Notes under the pieces: generated by a model
What the model saw: the letters and a program-made list of their open reading frames with translations, nothing else
What the model was told of the DNA's origin: nothing
The model's database searches: none
Made by a program: the position numbers and the translations under genes
Assembly: GCA_902779075.1 (NCBI GenBank)
Contig: CACZAK010000355.1
Coordinates: 1 to 6,057 of the forward strand
Origin: an uncultured bacterium
GTDB taxonomy: Bacteria > Verrucomicrobiota > Kiritimatiellia > RFP12 > UBA1067
Direction of reading: 5' to 3'
Length of the DNA: 6,057 nucleotides
Shown: positions 1 through 6,057 of the stretch, one piece after another
How positions within the stretch are numbered: the stretch's first letter is position 1
Layout of the letters: the number at the start of each line of letters is the position of its first letter

Positions 1-51
1 CGCAAGTGCGGCAAGAAGCAGACCGCACAGCGCCGATTTCGCAGGATTCAT
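1..51 (-). CDS. Start of an exported protein (signal peptide only; continues beyond the window)
   Basis: Only the first 17 codons are in the window. They read MNPAKSALCGLLLAALA, a short basic start followed by a hydrophobic core, which is typical of a Sec signal peptide. I chose the ATG at 51-49 because GGTGA (61-57 on the minus strand), which can pair with the 16S anti-Shine-Dalgarno, lies 5 bases upstream. An in-frame ATG at 63-61 would add MVKI but has no good ribosome site. The gene follows the LamG gene on the same strand with about 104 bases between them, so co-transcription is possible. The mature protein is not visible, so neither its function nor whether it is a lipoprotein can be stated. 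A further secreted glycan-active protein would fit the context, but that is a guess. Confidence 0.6.
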   Translation of the reverse strand, partial: MNPAKSALCGLLLAALA

Positions 52-103
52 GATTTTCACCATTTAGCGATTCACGTTTTCAAGCGCCTTCAAGAGTCCA
101 TCC

Positions 104-120
104 ACGCGAGAAATTCGCGT
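104..120 (-). other. Short intergenic stem-loop
   Basis: Arms ACGCGA and TCGCGT (6 bp, perfect) flank a 5-base loop in the gap between the LamG stop codon and the next start. No T-run follows on either strand, so it does not look like a standard intrinsic terminator. A 10-base palindrome, TCCGTACGGA, begins at its edge (120-129). It could be an mRNA-processing or stability structure, or chance in G+C-rich DNA. Confidence 0.25.
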
Positions 121-155
121 CCGTACGGATCGGATCTCTGCCTGTCGGCTCTACG

Positions 156-1880
156 TCACCTGACGAAAATCGAAAATCCCGGCGCCTTCTCCGCCCGCAG
201 GAACTGGCTGGGCGTCAGCGCACGGTCGGAAATGCGGAACTCGTCAATAAGGCCTTCGTAACGCATGCCCATTTGCAGAGTGTAGGCACCGAGCCGATAA
301 TCGATGACACCGTCGAACGAAGTTTTGCCGCGCTCGGTGTGATCGACATATGTGACGACATCCGTCTTACCGGGGTTCGTCCCGCTCGGCTGGAAGACGG
401 CGGCCACATGATGCCACTTTCCGTCAAGGACGTCAGCGCTGGAACAAACAGTCAATCCTTTCCAGACGACATCCCCGGTATTGTTGGTACACATAGTGAC
501 ATAGAAATTGAAATTTATAACGGGATCAGCCGACTTGCCGGAATTGTTTACGAAAATAAACTGCCAGATGTTCGGACTCTTGTCATTGCGGTAGTCGCTC
601 AGCAAGGCCGGCTGGGAACTCCAGGCCACCTGCTGACCCGGCGTCGGCTTCATCCAGAACTCAATCGTCCCCGACATGCGCGCCACACCGTCGGCCGTCA
701 TAGGCACGAAATAGGTTTCAAGAAGATTGGCGGGAACACTGGGATTGACGCTTCTGCCCCACAGTGCGCAGGCTGGATAGTGGGAATTGCCGGGGAACGA
801 AATCGACTTGTCATTATGCTTTGAAAGGACGGCTCCGTCCTCGCCGTCAAGGATGCGAACGCCGGGAACGTCGCTGGAATATGTCGGCTTTACGCTACTG
901 TCGCTATTGGACGCCCAGAACGCGCCGTTGCACAGAGTGCCGTATTCGGTCGCAGCGTTCGGTGTGCCATCGTCGAACTTCACATGCGAAATCGTGGGTC
1001 CCGTCGGCACGTTGCGCGCCTTCAGGAACTGCGACGTTGTCAACGCGGCGTTCGAGTAACGCAGCTCGCCGATTGAAACGCCGCGCGAAGGATTTGAGAA
1101 TATCCCTGTCGCACCACTGAACCGTGCGCCGATCGTGAGGGGTCCGGTGCCGCTTCGCGGCGCAAAGCTGTCAACACCTTTGTCCGTGTAGTCGAGATAG
1201 CGTCTCAAAGGCCACGATGCTCCACTTGTCACCACATACGCCAAATGATGCCATTCACCGTCCGCGATGTCGCCAATTCCCCATATATTCTTTTCTTTAC
1301 CATCAGCGTCATAATAGGTGAAACATATAACGCTATTAAACCACCGTAATTCCCATGCTGGAGCATTGTCCGAGGCAGTGATGGTCTTGTAGACAAATGT
1401 CTGGCCGACGGACTTCACGAAGCCCTCGTCTGGGTCGAGACGGATCGTCAGTTCAAGCGTAAACGTTCCGGAACTCAATTCGCTCGACGTTTCCGAGACC
1501 TGCAACGCACCGCCGTCGTTTGATGGATAATCTCCTGATGAAGCAGGGCTCGTGAACTTGATAGCACCATCTGCAGATGTCGCCATCGCGCCGGAGACTG
1601 GATCGGAGATGCGTTGCCCTACAGGATAGCCGACAGCCGAAGCCGGCATGTGTGCCGTATCTTCCGTTTTTGCGGAATGTCCATTATGTATGCCGATGAC
1701 CGTCGCATCGAGCGTGCCGGGGCTCGCTTTGTTCTGGATGGTCGTGCCGTGGGAGACTGTAGTCCCGGCTTCGCCCAGGCCGTCAAAGTCGTACCACACG
1801 ACCGTATCGGCCTTTGCCGCGAATGCGGCGAATGCCAACGCGCCGAAAACGGCTATTCCGACAACTCGAATATCTTTCAT
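156..1880 (-). CDS. Secreted protein with two LamG (concanavalin A-like) domains
   Basis: This is a 574-residue protein. Residues 1-24 form a signal peptide: charged start MKDIR, hydrophobic core, then AKA before D25 as the probable cleavage site. Two LamG/jelly-roll modules follow (about 25-290 and 297-564), of the type seen in the Laminin_G_3/concanavalin A-like superfamily. Each has the core motif GEWHHLAYV (208-216) or GKWHHVAAVF (487-496). Each ends with the same strand: GELRYSNAALTTSQFLKA (271-288) and DEFRISDRALTPSQFLRA (546-563). The chain ends soon after, in GFSIFVR, with no visible anchor, sorting signal or autotransporter domain. Modules of this fold usually bind sugars or other ligands outside the cell. 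No catalytic motif is seen, and the ligand is unknown. The start at 1880 is set by a strong ribosome site and the signal peptide; the open frame runs on to 2039, but that part is not protein-like. The gene lies downstream of the GH97 fusion and probably has its own promoter. Confidence 0.9.
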   Translation of the reverse strand: MKDIRVVGIAVFGALAFAAFAAKADTVVWYDFDGLGEAGTTVSHGTTIQNKASPGTLDATVIGIHNGHSAKTEDTAHMPASAVGYPVGQRISDPVSGAMATSADGAIKFTSPASSGDYPSNDGGALQVSETSSELSSGTFTLELTIRLDPDEGFVKSVGQTFVYKTITASDNAPAWELRWFNSVICFTYYDADGKEKNIWGIGDIADGEWHHLAYVVTSGASWPLRRYLDYTDKGVDSFAPRSGTGPLTIGARFSGATGIFSNPSRGVSIGELRYSNAALTTSQFLKARNVPTGPTISHVKFDDGTPNAATEYGTLCNGAFWASNSDSSVKPTYSSDVPGVRILDGEDGAVLSKHNDKSISFPGNSHYPACALWGRSVNPSVPANLLETYFVPMTADGVARMSGTIEFWMKPTPGQQVAWSSQPALLSDYRNDKSPNIWQFIFVNNSGKSADPVINFNFYVTMCTNNTGDVVWKGLTVCSSADVLDGKWHHVAAVFQPSGTNPGKTDVVTYVDHTERGKTSFDGVIDYRLGAYTLQMGMRYEGLIDEFRISDRALTPSQFLRAEKAPGFSIFVR

Positions 1881-1886
1881 TGCATA

Positions 1887-1896
1887 CCCTCCTCTT
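1887..1896 (-). promoter_or_regulatory. Ribosome binding site of the LamG gene
   Basis: AAGAGGAGGG on the minus strand contains GGAGG about 7 bases before the ATG at 1880. It is the strongest Shine-Dalgarno in the window. It fixes the start of the LamG protein at the signal peptide rather than at the longer frame beginning at 2039. Confidence 0.85.
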
Positions 1897-1915
1897 GTCA
1901 TCATTATTGTTATGA

Positions 1916-1944
1916 ATTTTACCAAAAGACAACGCCCATGGCAA
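1916..1944 (-). promoter_or_regulatory. Sigma-70-type promoter for the LamG gene
   Basis: On the minus strand the -35 box is TTGCCA (1944-1939). A 17-base spacer follows, then the -10 box TAAAAT (1921-1916). Each box matches the consensus at five of six positions. TGG directly before the -10 box gives an extended -10 as well. Transcription would start near 1909-1910, leaving a leader of about 30 bases that carries the Shine-Dalgarno. This is a prediction by eye, but the boxes, spacing and place agree well. Confidence 0.6.
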
Positions 1945-1956
1945 CGAATTCCGCTC

Positions 1957-1985
1957 ATAATGCGCAAAAAACGTCGCGCAATTAT
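1957..1985 (-). repeat. Imperfect inverted repeat upstream of the LamG promoter
   Basis: The plus-strand arms ATAATGCGC (1957-1965) and GCGCAATTAT (1976-1985) are inverted copies, apart from one extra base in the second arm. They can form a 9-bp stem with one bulge and a 10-base loop. The repeat begins 13 bases upstream of the -35 box at 1939-1944, where a regulator could bind. On the minus strand the loop ends in a T-run, but no T-run follows the stem, so a terminator role is less likely. Function not established. Confidence 0.35.
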
Positions 1986-2155
1986 CGCAACGTCGGCATT
2001 CACACCGTTGGAACTATGGCGTTCACATATCATAGTCAATCCACGATGTCGTACACGCGCACGTATAGGTGTTTTTCGTATTCATAAGCAAGTGGATTTC
2101 CTTTTGTACACTTTCGGCTATTTGTATTGTACCATACCTTTTCTCTCGCAACATA

Positions 2156-2187
2156 CCCGATTGTGCGAAAAAAACAACCCAATCGGG
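2156..2187 (-). terminator. Stem-loop after the GH97 stop codon, possible terminator
   Basis: Perfect 8-bp arms CCCGATTG and CAATCGGG enclose a 16-base loop. The structure lies 16 bases after the TAG stop of the large gene. A run of seven T residues on the minus strand (2174-2168) sits inside the loop rather than after the stem. A smaller hairpin, CCC-GATT-GGG, directly before this T-run could act as a weak intrinsic terminator by itself. The position supports a transcript end for the enzyme gene; the unusual geometry keeps confidence low. Confidence 0.4.
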
Positions 2188-2202
2188 CAATGCGGACGAC
2201 CG

Positions 2203-4194
2203 CTATGGATTCACGGGCTCGAATACGGCAACCGCGCCGCCCTCGTCGCAGAGGGCGAAGCTCTCCCGGCCGCTTTTGCGGACGCTGCGCTCGGAAACGG
2301 AAAGCGCCTTGGCGTTCGTCCGCGTATACGGTCATTTTCCATTCACCGTCGCCGAGGAAGCCGAGATCAAGGTCGACCGTCCTTGCGCTGACGGTCGTCG
2401 CGGCGAAATAGAACCTGCCGTCATGGGACTCGCGGACAACCGCATAGAACTCCCCGCACCTGCCGGCTACGGGACGCGTATCCTTCCACGCGGCGGGAAG
2501 GCCGCGCAGCGCCTCGATGCCGGCCGCGCAGCGATAGCGCTCAGGCCAGTCGCAGAGTGTCATGAGCGGCGAGTCGAACTGGATGCACTGCGCGATCGCG
2601 TGGGCGCGCGTCCCCATCTCCTCTGCCCAGTGCGGACAGCGGTCCGTCTCGTCGCCGTAGCGATGGCCTTTCGCGACCTGCGGCACGAAGTCCCTTGAAT
2701 ACACGTTGCCGAACCCACCGGGCGTGAAGTCGGCAGGCCCGAGAAGAAATCTTGTGAACGGCAGCGTTGCGCAATGTGCGGGCGTGACGGTCTTGCGGAA
2801 TATGCTCATCTCGTTTCCGAGAACGGCCTCGCGCGTTATCATGTTGGGCCATGTGCGCTCAGCGCCGGTCGACTTGAACGATCCGTGGAAGTTGACCATG
2901 ATCCTGTGGCGAGCGGCCGCGCGGCAGACGCGTTCGCACCAGTTCACCATCTCCTGGTCCTGACGTTCGAGGAAGTCCGTCTTCACGCCGACGACACCCC
3001 ACTTCTCAAGGCGCGAAAACGTTTCTTCAATGCCCACATCATCGATCAGCATCCAGTGTATCCAGACCCATATCCCTACGCCCTTCTCCTTCGCGTGCGC
3101 GACGATCCGCTCCATGTCGAAGCCCTTTCGCGGCTCAAGCCGGACGTTGGGGCCGTGGTTGGGACGCCGAGCGAAGCCGTACCATCCGCCGTCTATCGTG
3201 TGGTACGGCCAGCCCATCTCGGCGGCGAAATTGACGAGCTTGAGGGTAAGTTCCGTCGAGAGCGAGTTGTTCGACTCGACCCACCAGTCCCACGTGCTCG
3301 CGCCGGGCTTGACGAAGGAGAAGTCGATCGACTTATCGGGCGGCGGGTTAAGGTTGATGATGATGTCGTTCTTGCGGATAAGGTCCAGGGCGTCGTCGCC
3401 GACGATAGCGACCCGCCACGGACTCGCTGCGGGCGCAGTCGCGATCACCGCCACGTCCGCCGTCGCCGCAGGGCTCGGAGGTATCTTCGAGAGCGCCGCG
3501 ACGAGGCGTGCGTCACCGTCGCGGTTCGCCGCGCGGTAGAAGAGTCCCGCCCAGTTGGAGAGCGCCGCCTCGCACAGCGCAATCGTGGCACCTCGCGTTT
3601 CAACAAGAACAGGCATGCCGACGTAGCGTTTCATGTCGACCGCGGCGAGCGGGCCGCGCACAAACGGCTCCTCCTGCGAATTCCGTTCGCCGGCGTATGT
3701 CGTAGTCCACGCCATGACGTCCTGATCGAAGCGCCATTCGGTAAGCTCATCCTTTATCTGGAAGCCGTCGAAGGCGGCCTGGCGCGGGAACGAGTAGCGG
3801 AAAGCAACGCCCTCGTCATACGCCCTGAACACGATGTCCATCCGCCGCGGATGTTTCGTGACGGTCGTTCCGCCGAGTTCGATGCACGCGGCGCGGGCCT
3901 CCGTCTCCTCGAGTTCGACGACGAGTTCGTTGTAGCGGTCGCGCACTTTGCCGCGCCGGTAGAGAGACGTCTCCCATGTCGTGTCGGCACTTGAGCGACG
4001 CACGCCGGATACTCTCATCGCGGAAAGTTCCGCGGCGTCTTTGTCGCAGTCGTTCCCGACCGCGAATCTGAACCCCATCGCGGAGGGCTTCACGAGCGTC
4101 TTTCCGTCGCGAAGGAGCGACCAGCGCATTCCTCCGGCGTCCGTGTTGAAGACGGCCTGAAGCCTTCCGTCGGGCGAAGAAACCGTCAGCGCTG
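2203..4194 (-). other. GH97 enzyme half (retaining, alpha-galactosidase-like)
   Basis: The order of motifs is that of a whole GH97 protein. The N-terminal beta-sandwich starts with ALTVSSPDGRLQAVF. The TIM barrel contains TWDWWVESNN, then DGGWYG (near 3176-3193). Next comes GVKTDF (2972-2989), with the Asp codon at 2975-2977, and NFHGSFKSTGAERTWPN running into TREAVLGNE, with the first Glu codon at 2828-2830. PFTRFLLGPADFTPG and SPLMTLCDWPERY follow, then a C-terminal beta domain. In GH97, an Asp at the VKxDF position marks the retaining branch (alpha-galactosidase and related activities), where it is the nucleophile. The inverting SusB-type alpha-glucosidases lack it and use Glu bases. The REAV Glu fits the acid/base, and the nearby NE Glu may be a calcium ligand. 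All expected key residues that I can place are present. The exact substrate is inferred. Confidence 0.88.
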
Positions 4195-6057
4195 GACTAT
4201 GGGGTCTGACCCCATAGTCAGCCCGGTTGTTTATGAGCGCAAGACCGTCCACGCCGTCGGCGATTTCGACAAGTGGCTCCGCAGCTCCCTCCGGTCGCAC
4301 GAAGACATTGCCCTCGAACGTCACGTCCGTCACGCGCTCGACGCGGGCGAAGCCGGAGTTCTCCCTGCAGCGGTCCCGTTTTCCCGTGAAAACAATGCGG
4401 TTGTTTCTGAACTTGAGCCCCGTGCCGAAGCGCAGGTCGGCGAAATAGCCAAGCGAATCGACGAACTCGCAGTCTTCCACAAGGATGTCGGATATGAAGC
4501 GGCGGTTCAAGCGCTCCGTCTTCACTTTCTCCGGGCAGCCAAGCCACGTCACGAAGTCAGCGCCAAGCGAATAGTAGGACCCGACAAGTTCCCTCACGCA
4601 GTTCCCCTCGAAGCGGCAGTTCCGCACGACTACGTTTGTGGTGCCCATTCCCTCGGCCCACCACTTGAGCGTATAGTCCGCGATGCACCTGAGCGCATCG
4701 CCGTTAGTCCGTCGGAAGACGCAGTTCTCGACCGTGGCGTTCGACGCATTGACGAGAGTGCGCATCTCCATGTCCTCGAACGTGCAGTTGCGTATGATGA
4801 CGCCGTCCGAAGATGCCGTACGGTCAAAGACAAGAAAATACCCTTCTTCTGGGTTGGACGCCGGAAGATCGCGATCAAGAAGGATCGTCTCGCCTTCCGT
4901 TCCAACGCACTTCCCCTTCCATCCCGTCGGGTTGTATCCGGGATCGAGAAGCTCGATGTCGTTTCCGACGCCGGGACGGAAGTACCGCGCACCGCGCTCC
5001 AAGACGACTTGCAGCGTACGCGGTGCGACCTTCTTCGCCACCGTGAAGCGGTCGTGGACGTTGATTGCATCGTCCTGTTCGAGTTTTACCGTCAGGTTGT
5101 CGATGATGGCGTTCCCGTGCGAACGGACAAAGTGAATAGTGTCGGCGGAAGAGGAAATCGGATGCCGCCAGTCGCGCGGCGCGACGGTGACGTTCTTGAT
5201 CTGCCAGTTCCGCTGTGTTCCGCCGACATAGACGGCGTGGCCGAAGCACGACGGAATCTCCACATCATGCAACTCGAAATCCTCGTTCGAGACGAGGGTA
5301 AAACCGCCTTTGCCGTAATAGGCGTGGGCGATGCGGTATGTCTCGCCGACCTTGTGCTGCCTGACGGAGTCCCTGTTGAGCTTCGGCGAAAACTCGCGCT
5401 TGTTCGGCCCCGTCCAGCGCGCGCGTCCGGGTTCCTCGACAAACGGATAGACCCTGACGCGCGTCGGACGTGCCGTGCCATATGTTGGGCCCACGCACGA
5501 ACCGGCGGAAATCCTCCGCCATCGGCTGGGTGCGCTGGAACGGGAATATCTTGCCGTAGTAGGGATGCCGCGCGCCGCAGCCGAGAAGATCGTAGTCGAT
5601 GTAGGACGCGTTGTCCGCGTCATCAACATGCGTCGCGGCGACCTTGGCGCAAGTCGCAAGCGGCATGGTGCGCCAGTCCCAGTCCGTCACCATGTTGCCT
5701 ATCTTCATGCGGCGGCAGTTGCGGATCACGAAGTTCGCGCCCGACCCGTCATGGTCCCAGGAAGGTTCCCGCGCCGCATCCGTCAAGCTCGAAATCTTCA
5801 AGCCCGTCGATCACGATGGGATCGCCGAAGCAGCGGTAGACGCCGGGCGCGAGCAGAACTTTCGACGCACCGACGCGCTTCGCCTCGCGCACCGCCGCCG
5901 CAATCGCCGCGCCGTTATCGTCGTTCGTCACCGAAAAGCCGAAATTCTCCGCTTTGAGAACGACGCCTCCGTGCGACCTCGGCGCGGCGACGGCGATTTC
6001 ACCGGCGCCTGTCGGATCGGGACGAAGCGACGCCGTTCCGTAGTCCTTGCAGAACGG
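2203..6057 (-). CDS. GH110-like beta-helix / GH97 fusion enzyme, 5' end outside window, three frame breaks
   Basis: The gene enters at 6057 already open and stops at TAG 2205-2203. Joined across three frame breaks it gives about 1,280 residues. Reading frames: 6057 to about 5760; about 5757 to 5485; about 5485 to 2311; 2310 to 2203. The sense of the protein shows the joins: the beta-helix start (APGVYR, then IDGLEDFELDG) runs into GSGANFVIRNC, then into TRVRVYPFVEEPG, and at the end YADER runs into KALSVSERSV and finishes ...VAVFEPVNP. Domains: a right-handed beta-helix resembling GH110 (6057 to about 4223), then GH97 N-terminal, catalytic and C-terminal parts (about 4194 to 2203). Both families include alpha-galactosidases, so a secreted enzyme removing alpha-linked galactose is the best inference; the signal peptide would lie outside the window. 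An automatic caller would report 2036-5659, with about 55 wrong N-terminal residues and about 90 wrong C-terminal ones. If the breaks are real, the gene is a pseudogene. If they are sequence errors, it is one intact protein. Confidence 0.8.
2300..2317 (-). other. Frame break 3 near the 3' end of the enzyme gene
   Basis: The main frame is sensible up to MTVYADER and then becomes arginine-rich nonsense that runs to 2036. The frame one base further on reads KALSVSERSVRKSGRES, continues as protein-like sequence and stops at TAG 2205-2203, where the coding composition ends and the A+T-rich gap begins. One base too many (for example in CGCCAAGG) or two too few would explain it. Confidence 0.75.
4191..4222. 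repeat. REP-like palindrome inside the enzyme gene, at the domain junction
   Basis: A perfect 25-base core (4195-4219) has 12-base arms, GACTATGGGGTC and GACCCCATAGTC, around a single central T. With one bulged G the stem extends to 15 bp over 4191-4222. It encodes ADYGVRPHSP in the linker between the beta-helix and the GH97 domain, with the frame kept. GGGGTC-T-GACCCC cores resemble the dispersed REP palindromes that RAYT (Y1) transposases mobilise; that link is from memory and was not tested. A stem of this strength within a reading frame is unusual. Confidence 0.8.
5478..5495 (-). other. Frame break 2 in the enzyme gene
   Basis: The upstream frame gives AEDFRRFVRGPN; the protein then continues as GTARPTRVRVYPFVEEPG in the frame one base further on. 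Removing one base from the GGGCCC run (5487-5492) would join them as FVRGP-TYGTARPTRV. Adding two G after ATATGG would instead give NIWGTARPTRV. Both frames are open here, so the exact point is set only by sense. Confidence 0.75.
5750..5775 (-). other. Frame break 1 in the enzyme gene
   Basis: The upstream frame reads DGCGAGTFLGP and stops at TGA 5751-5749. The sensible continuation GSGANFVIRNC lies in the frame one base further on. The sequence therefore has one base too many or two too few here; G-runs and C-runs (CGGGA, CCTGGGACC on the minus strand) are the likely place. Confidence 0.75.

Larger units (their letters stand above)
4223..6057 (-). other. GH110-like right-handed beta-helix half
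   Basis: It begins like a pectate-lyase-type helix cap (NDDNGAAIAAAV, KVLLAPGVYR). Repeated helix rungs follow, such as NFVIRNC, VIIRNCTFEDM, ATVENCVFRRT, VVVRNCRFEGN and DILVEDCEFVD. SADTIHF is followed by QDDAINVH, with the first Asp codon at 5141-5143 and the two adjacent Asp codons at 5069-5074, 23 and 24 residues later. After this pair comes an inserted stretch (LQVVLERGARYFRPGVGNDI) and then rungs with GDALRCIADYTLKWWAEG. This order is what I recall for GH110 (alpha-1,3-galactosidase; beta-helix with inserted barrels and three catalytic Asp). It could instead be a non-GH110 beta-helix, for example a lyase or an uncharacterised PF13229-type protein. Two of the three frame breaks lie in this half. 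Confidence 0.6.

Noticed and set aside
64..150. Open stretch ending ...LLKALENVNR with TAA directly next to the ATG at 63
   Set aside because: Only 28 codons follow a TAG at 153-151, with no ATG and no ribosome site. The TAAATG contact is suggestive of coupling, but the LamG protein already ends properly at 156, so chance is simpler.
1881..2039. N-terminal extension of the LamG reading frame to 2039
   Set aside because: The extra 53 residues are not protein-like. The region holds the promoter and Shine-Dalgarno, and the signal peptide begins exactly at 1880.
2126..2134. Second extended -10 candidate (TGGTACAAT, minus strand)
   Set aside because: The -10 is good, but the hexamer at the proper distance is poor, and the TTGCGA upstream is only 14 bases away. 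The promoter at 1916-1944 is much better.
2036..2202. C-terminal part of the long enzyme frame down to 2036
   Set aside because: The frame is wrong after about 2311. The DNA here is A+T-rich and non-coding in style, and the corrected frame stops at 2203.
4184..4196. 13-base direct repeat (CGTCAGCGCTGGA) shared with 431-443
   Set aside because: One such match is about what chance gives in 6 kb. It lies in unrelated codons and has no further similarity around it.
5500..5659. N-terminus of the long enzyme frame (start at 5659)
   Set aside because: It is an arginine/serine/threonine-rich shadow. The neighbouring frame carries the true beta-helix sequence here.
4199..5839. Long plus-strand open frame (546 codons), and a similar one at 2774-3994
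   Set aside because: Both lie opposite the recognised GH110-like/GH97 coding sequence, have no recognisable motifs and are rich in R, A and V, as expected for antisense shadows in G+C-rich DNA.

Overview
The window is G+C-rich, and every gene I can support lies on the minus strand, so the reading order runs from position 6057 down to 1. Three genes can be supported. The first is a very large, 5'-truncated secreted-enzyme gene (6057 to 2203). The second is an intact secreted protein with two LamG modules (1880 to 156). The third is only the signal-peptide start of another exported protein (51 to 1). The style of the genes suggests a glycan-degrading member of the Verrucomicrobiota/Kiritimatiellae or Lentisphaerae type, perhaps from a gut or marine metagenome: LamG (concanavalin A-like) proteins with classic signal peptides, beta-helix proteins and GH97 enzymes. 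That placement is an inference from style, not from a marker gene.

Region 6057-2203: read through three frame breaks, this encodes about 1,280 residues in two catalytic-looking halves. The N-terminal half (6057 to about 4223) is a right-handed parallel beta-helix. It carries a D...DD-A-I-N-V-H signature that resembles family GH110 alpha-1,3-galactosidases. The C-terminal half (about 4194 to 2203) is a complete GH97 enzyme of the retaining, alpha-galactosidase-like type. The two halves are joined at a near-perfect palindrome of REP-like appearance (4191-4222), which is translated as part of the linker. The breaks lie near 5750-5775, 5478-5495 and 2300-2317. All three shift the frame in the same direction (one base too many or two too few), so the first and last frames coincide. 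They may be sequencing or assembly errors or real decay; the sequence alone cannot decide. The longest unbroken frame, 2036-5659, is wrong at both of its ends.

Region 2202-1881 (322 bases) has no gene and is richer in A+T. It holds a stem-loop with an internal T-run just after the GH97 stop, an imperfect inverted repeat at 1957-1985, a good sigma-70-type promoter at 1916-1944 and a strong Shine-Dalgarno sequence at 1887-1896. The LamG gene therefore probably has its own promoter.

Region 155-52 separates the LamG gene from the next exported protein and holds only a short stem-loop.

Taken together, the locus looks like a secreted glycan-utilisation cluster: a two-headed enzyme probably aimed at alpha-linked galactose (mucin, blood-group B-type glycans or algal galactans), beside a putative carbohydrate- or surface-binding LamG protein. 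I saw no tRNA, rRNA, CRISPR array, transposase or complete insertion sequence, and no supportable plus-strand gene.
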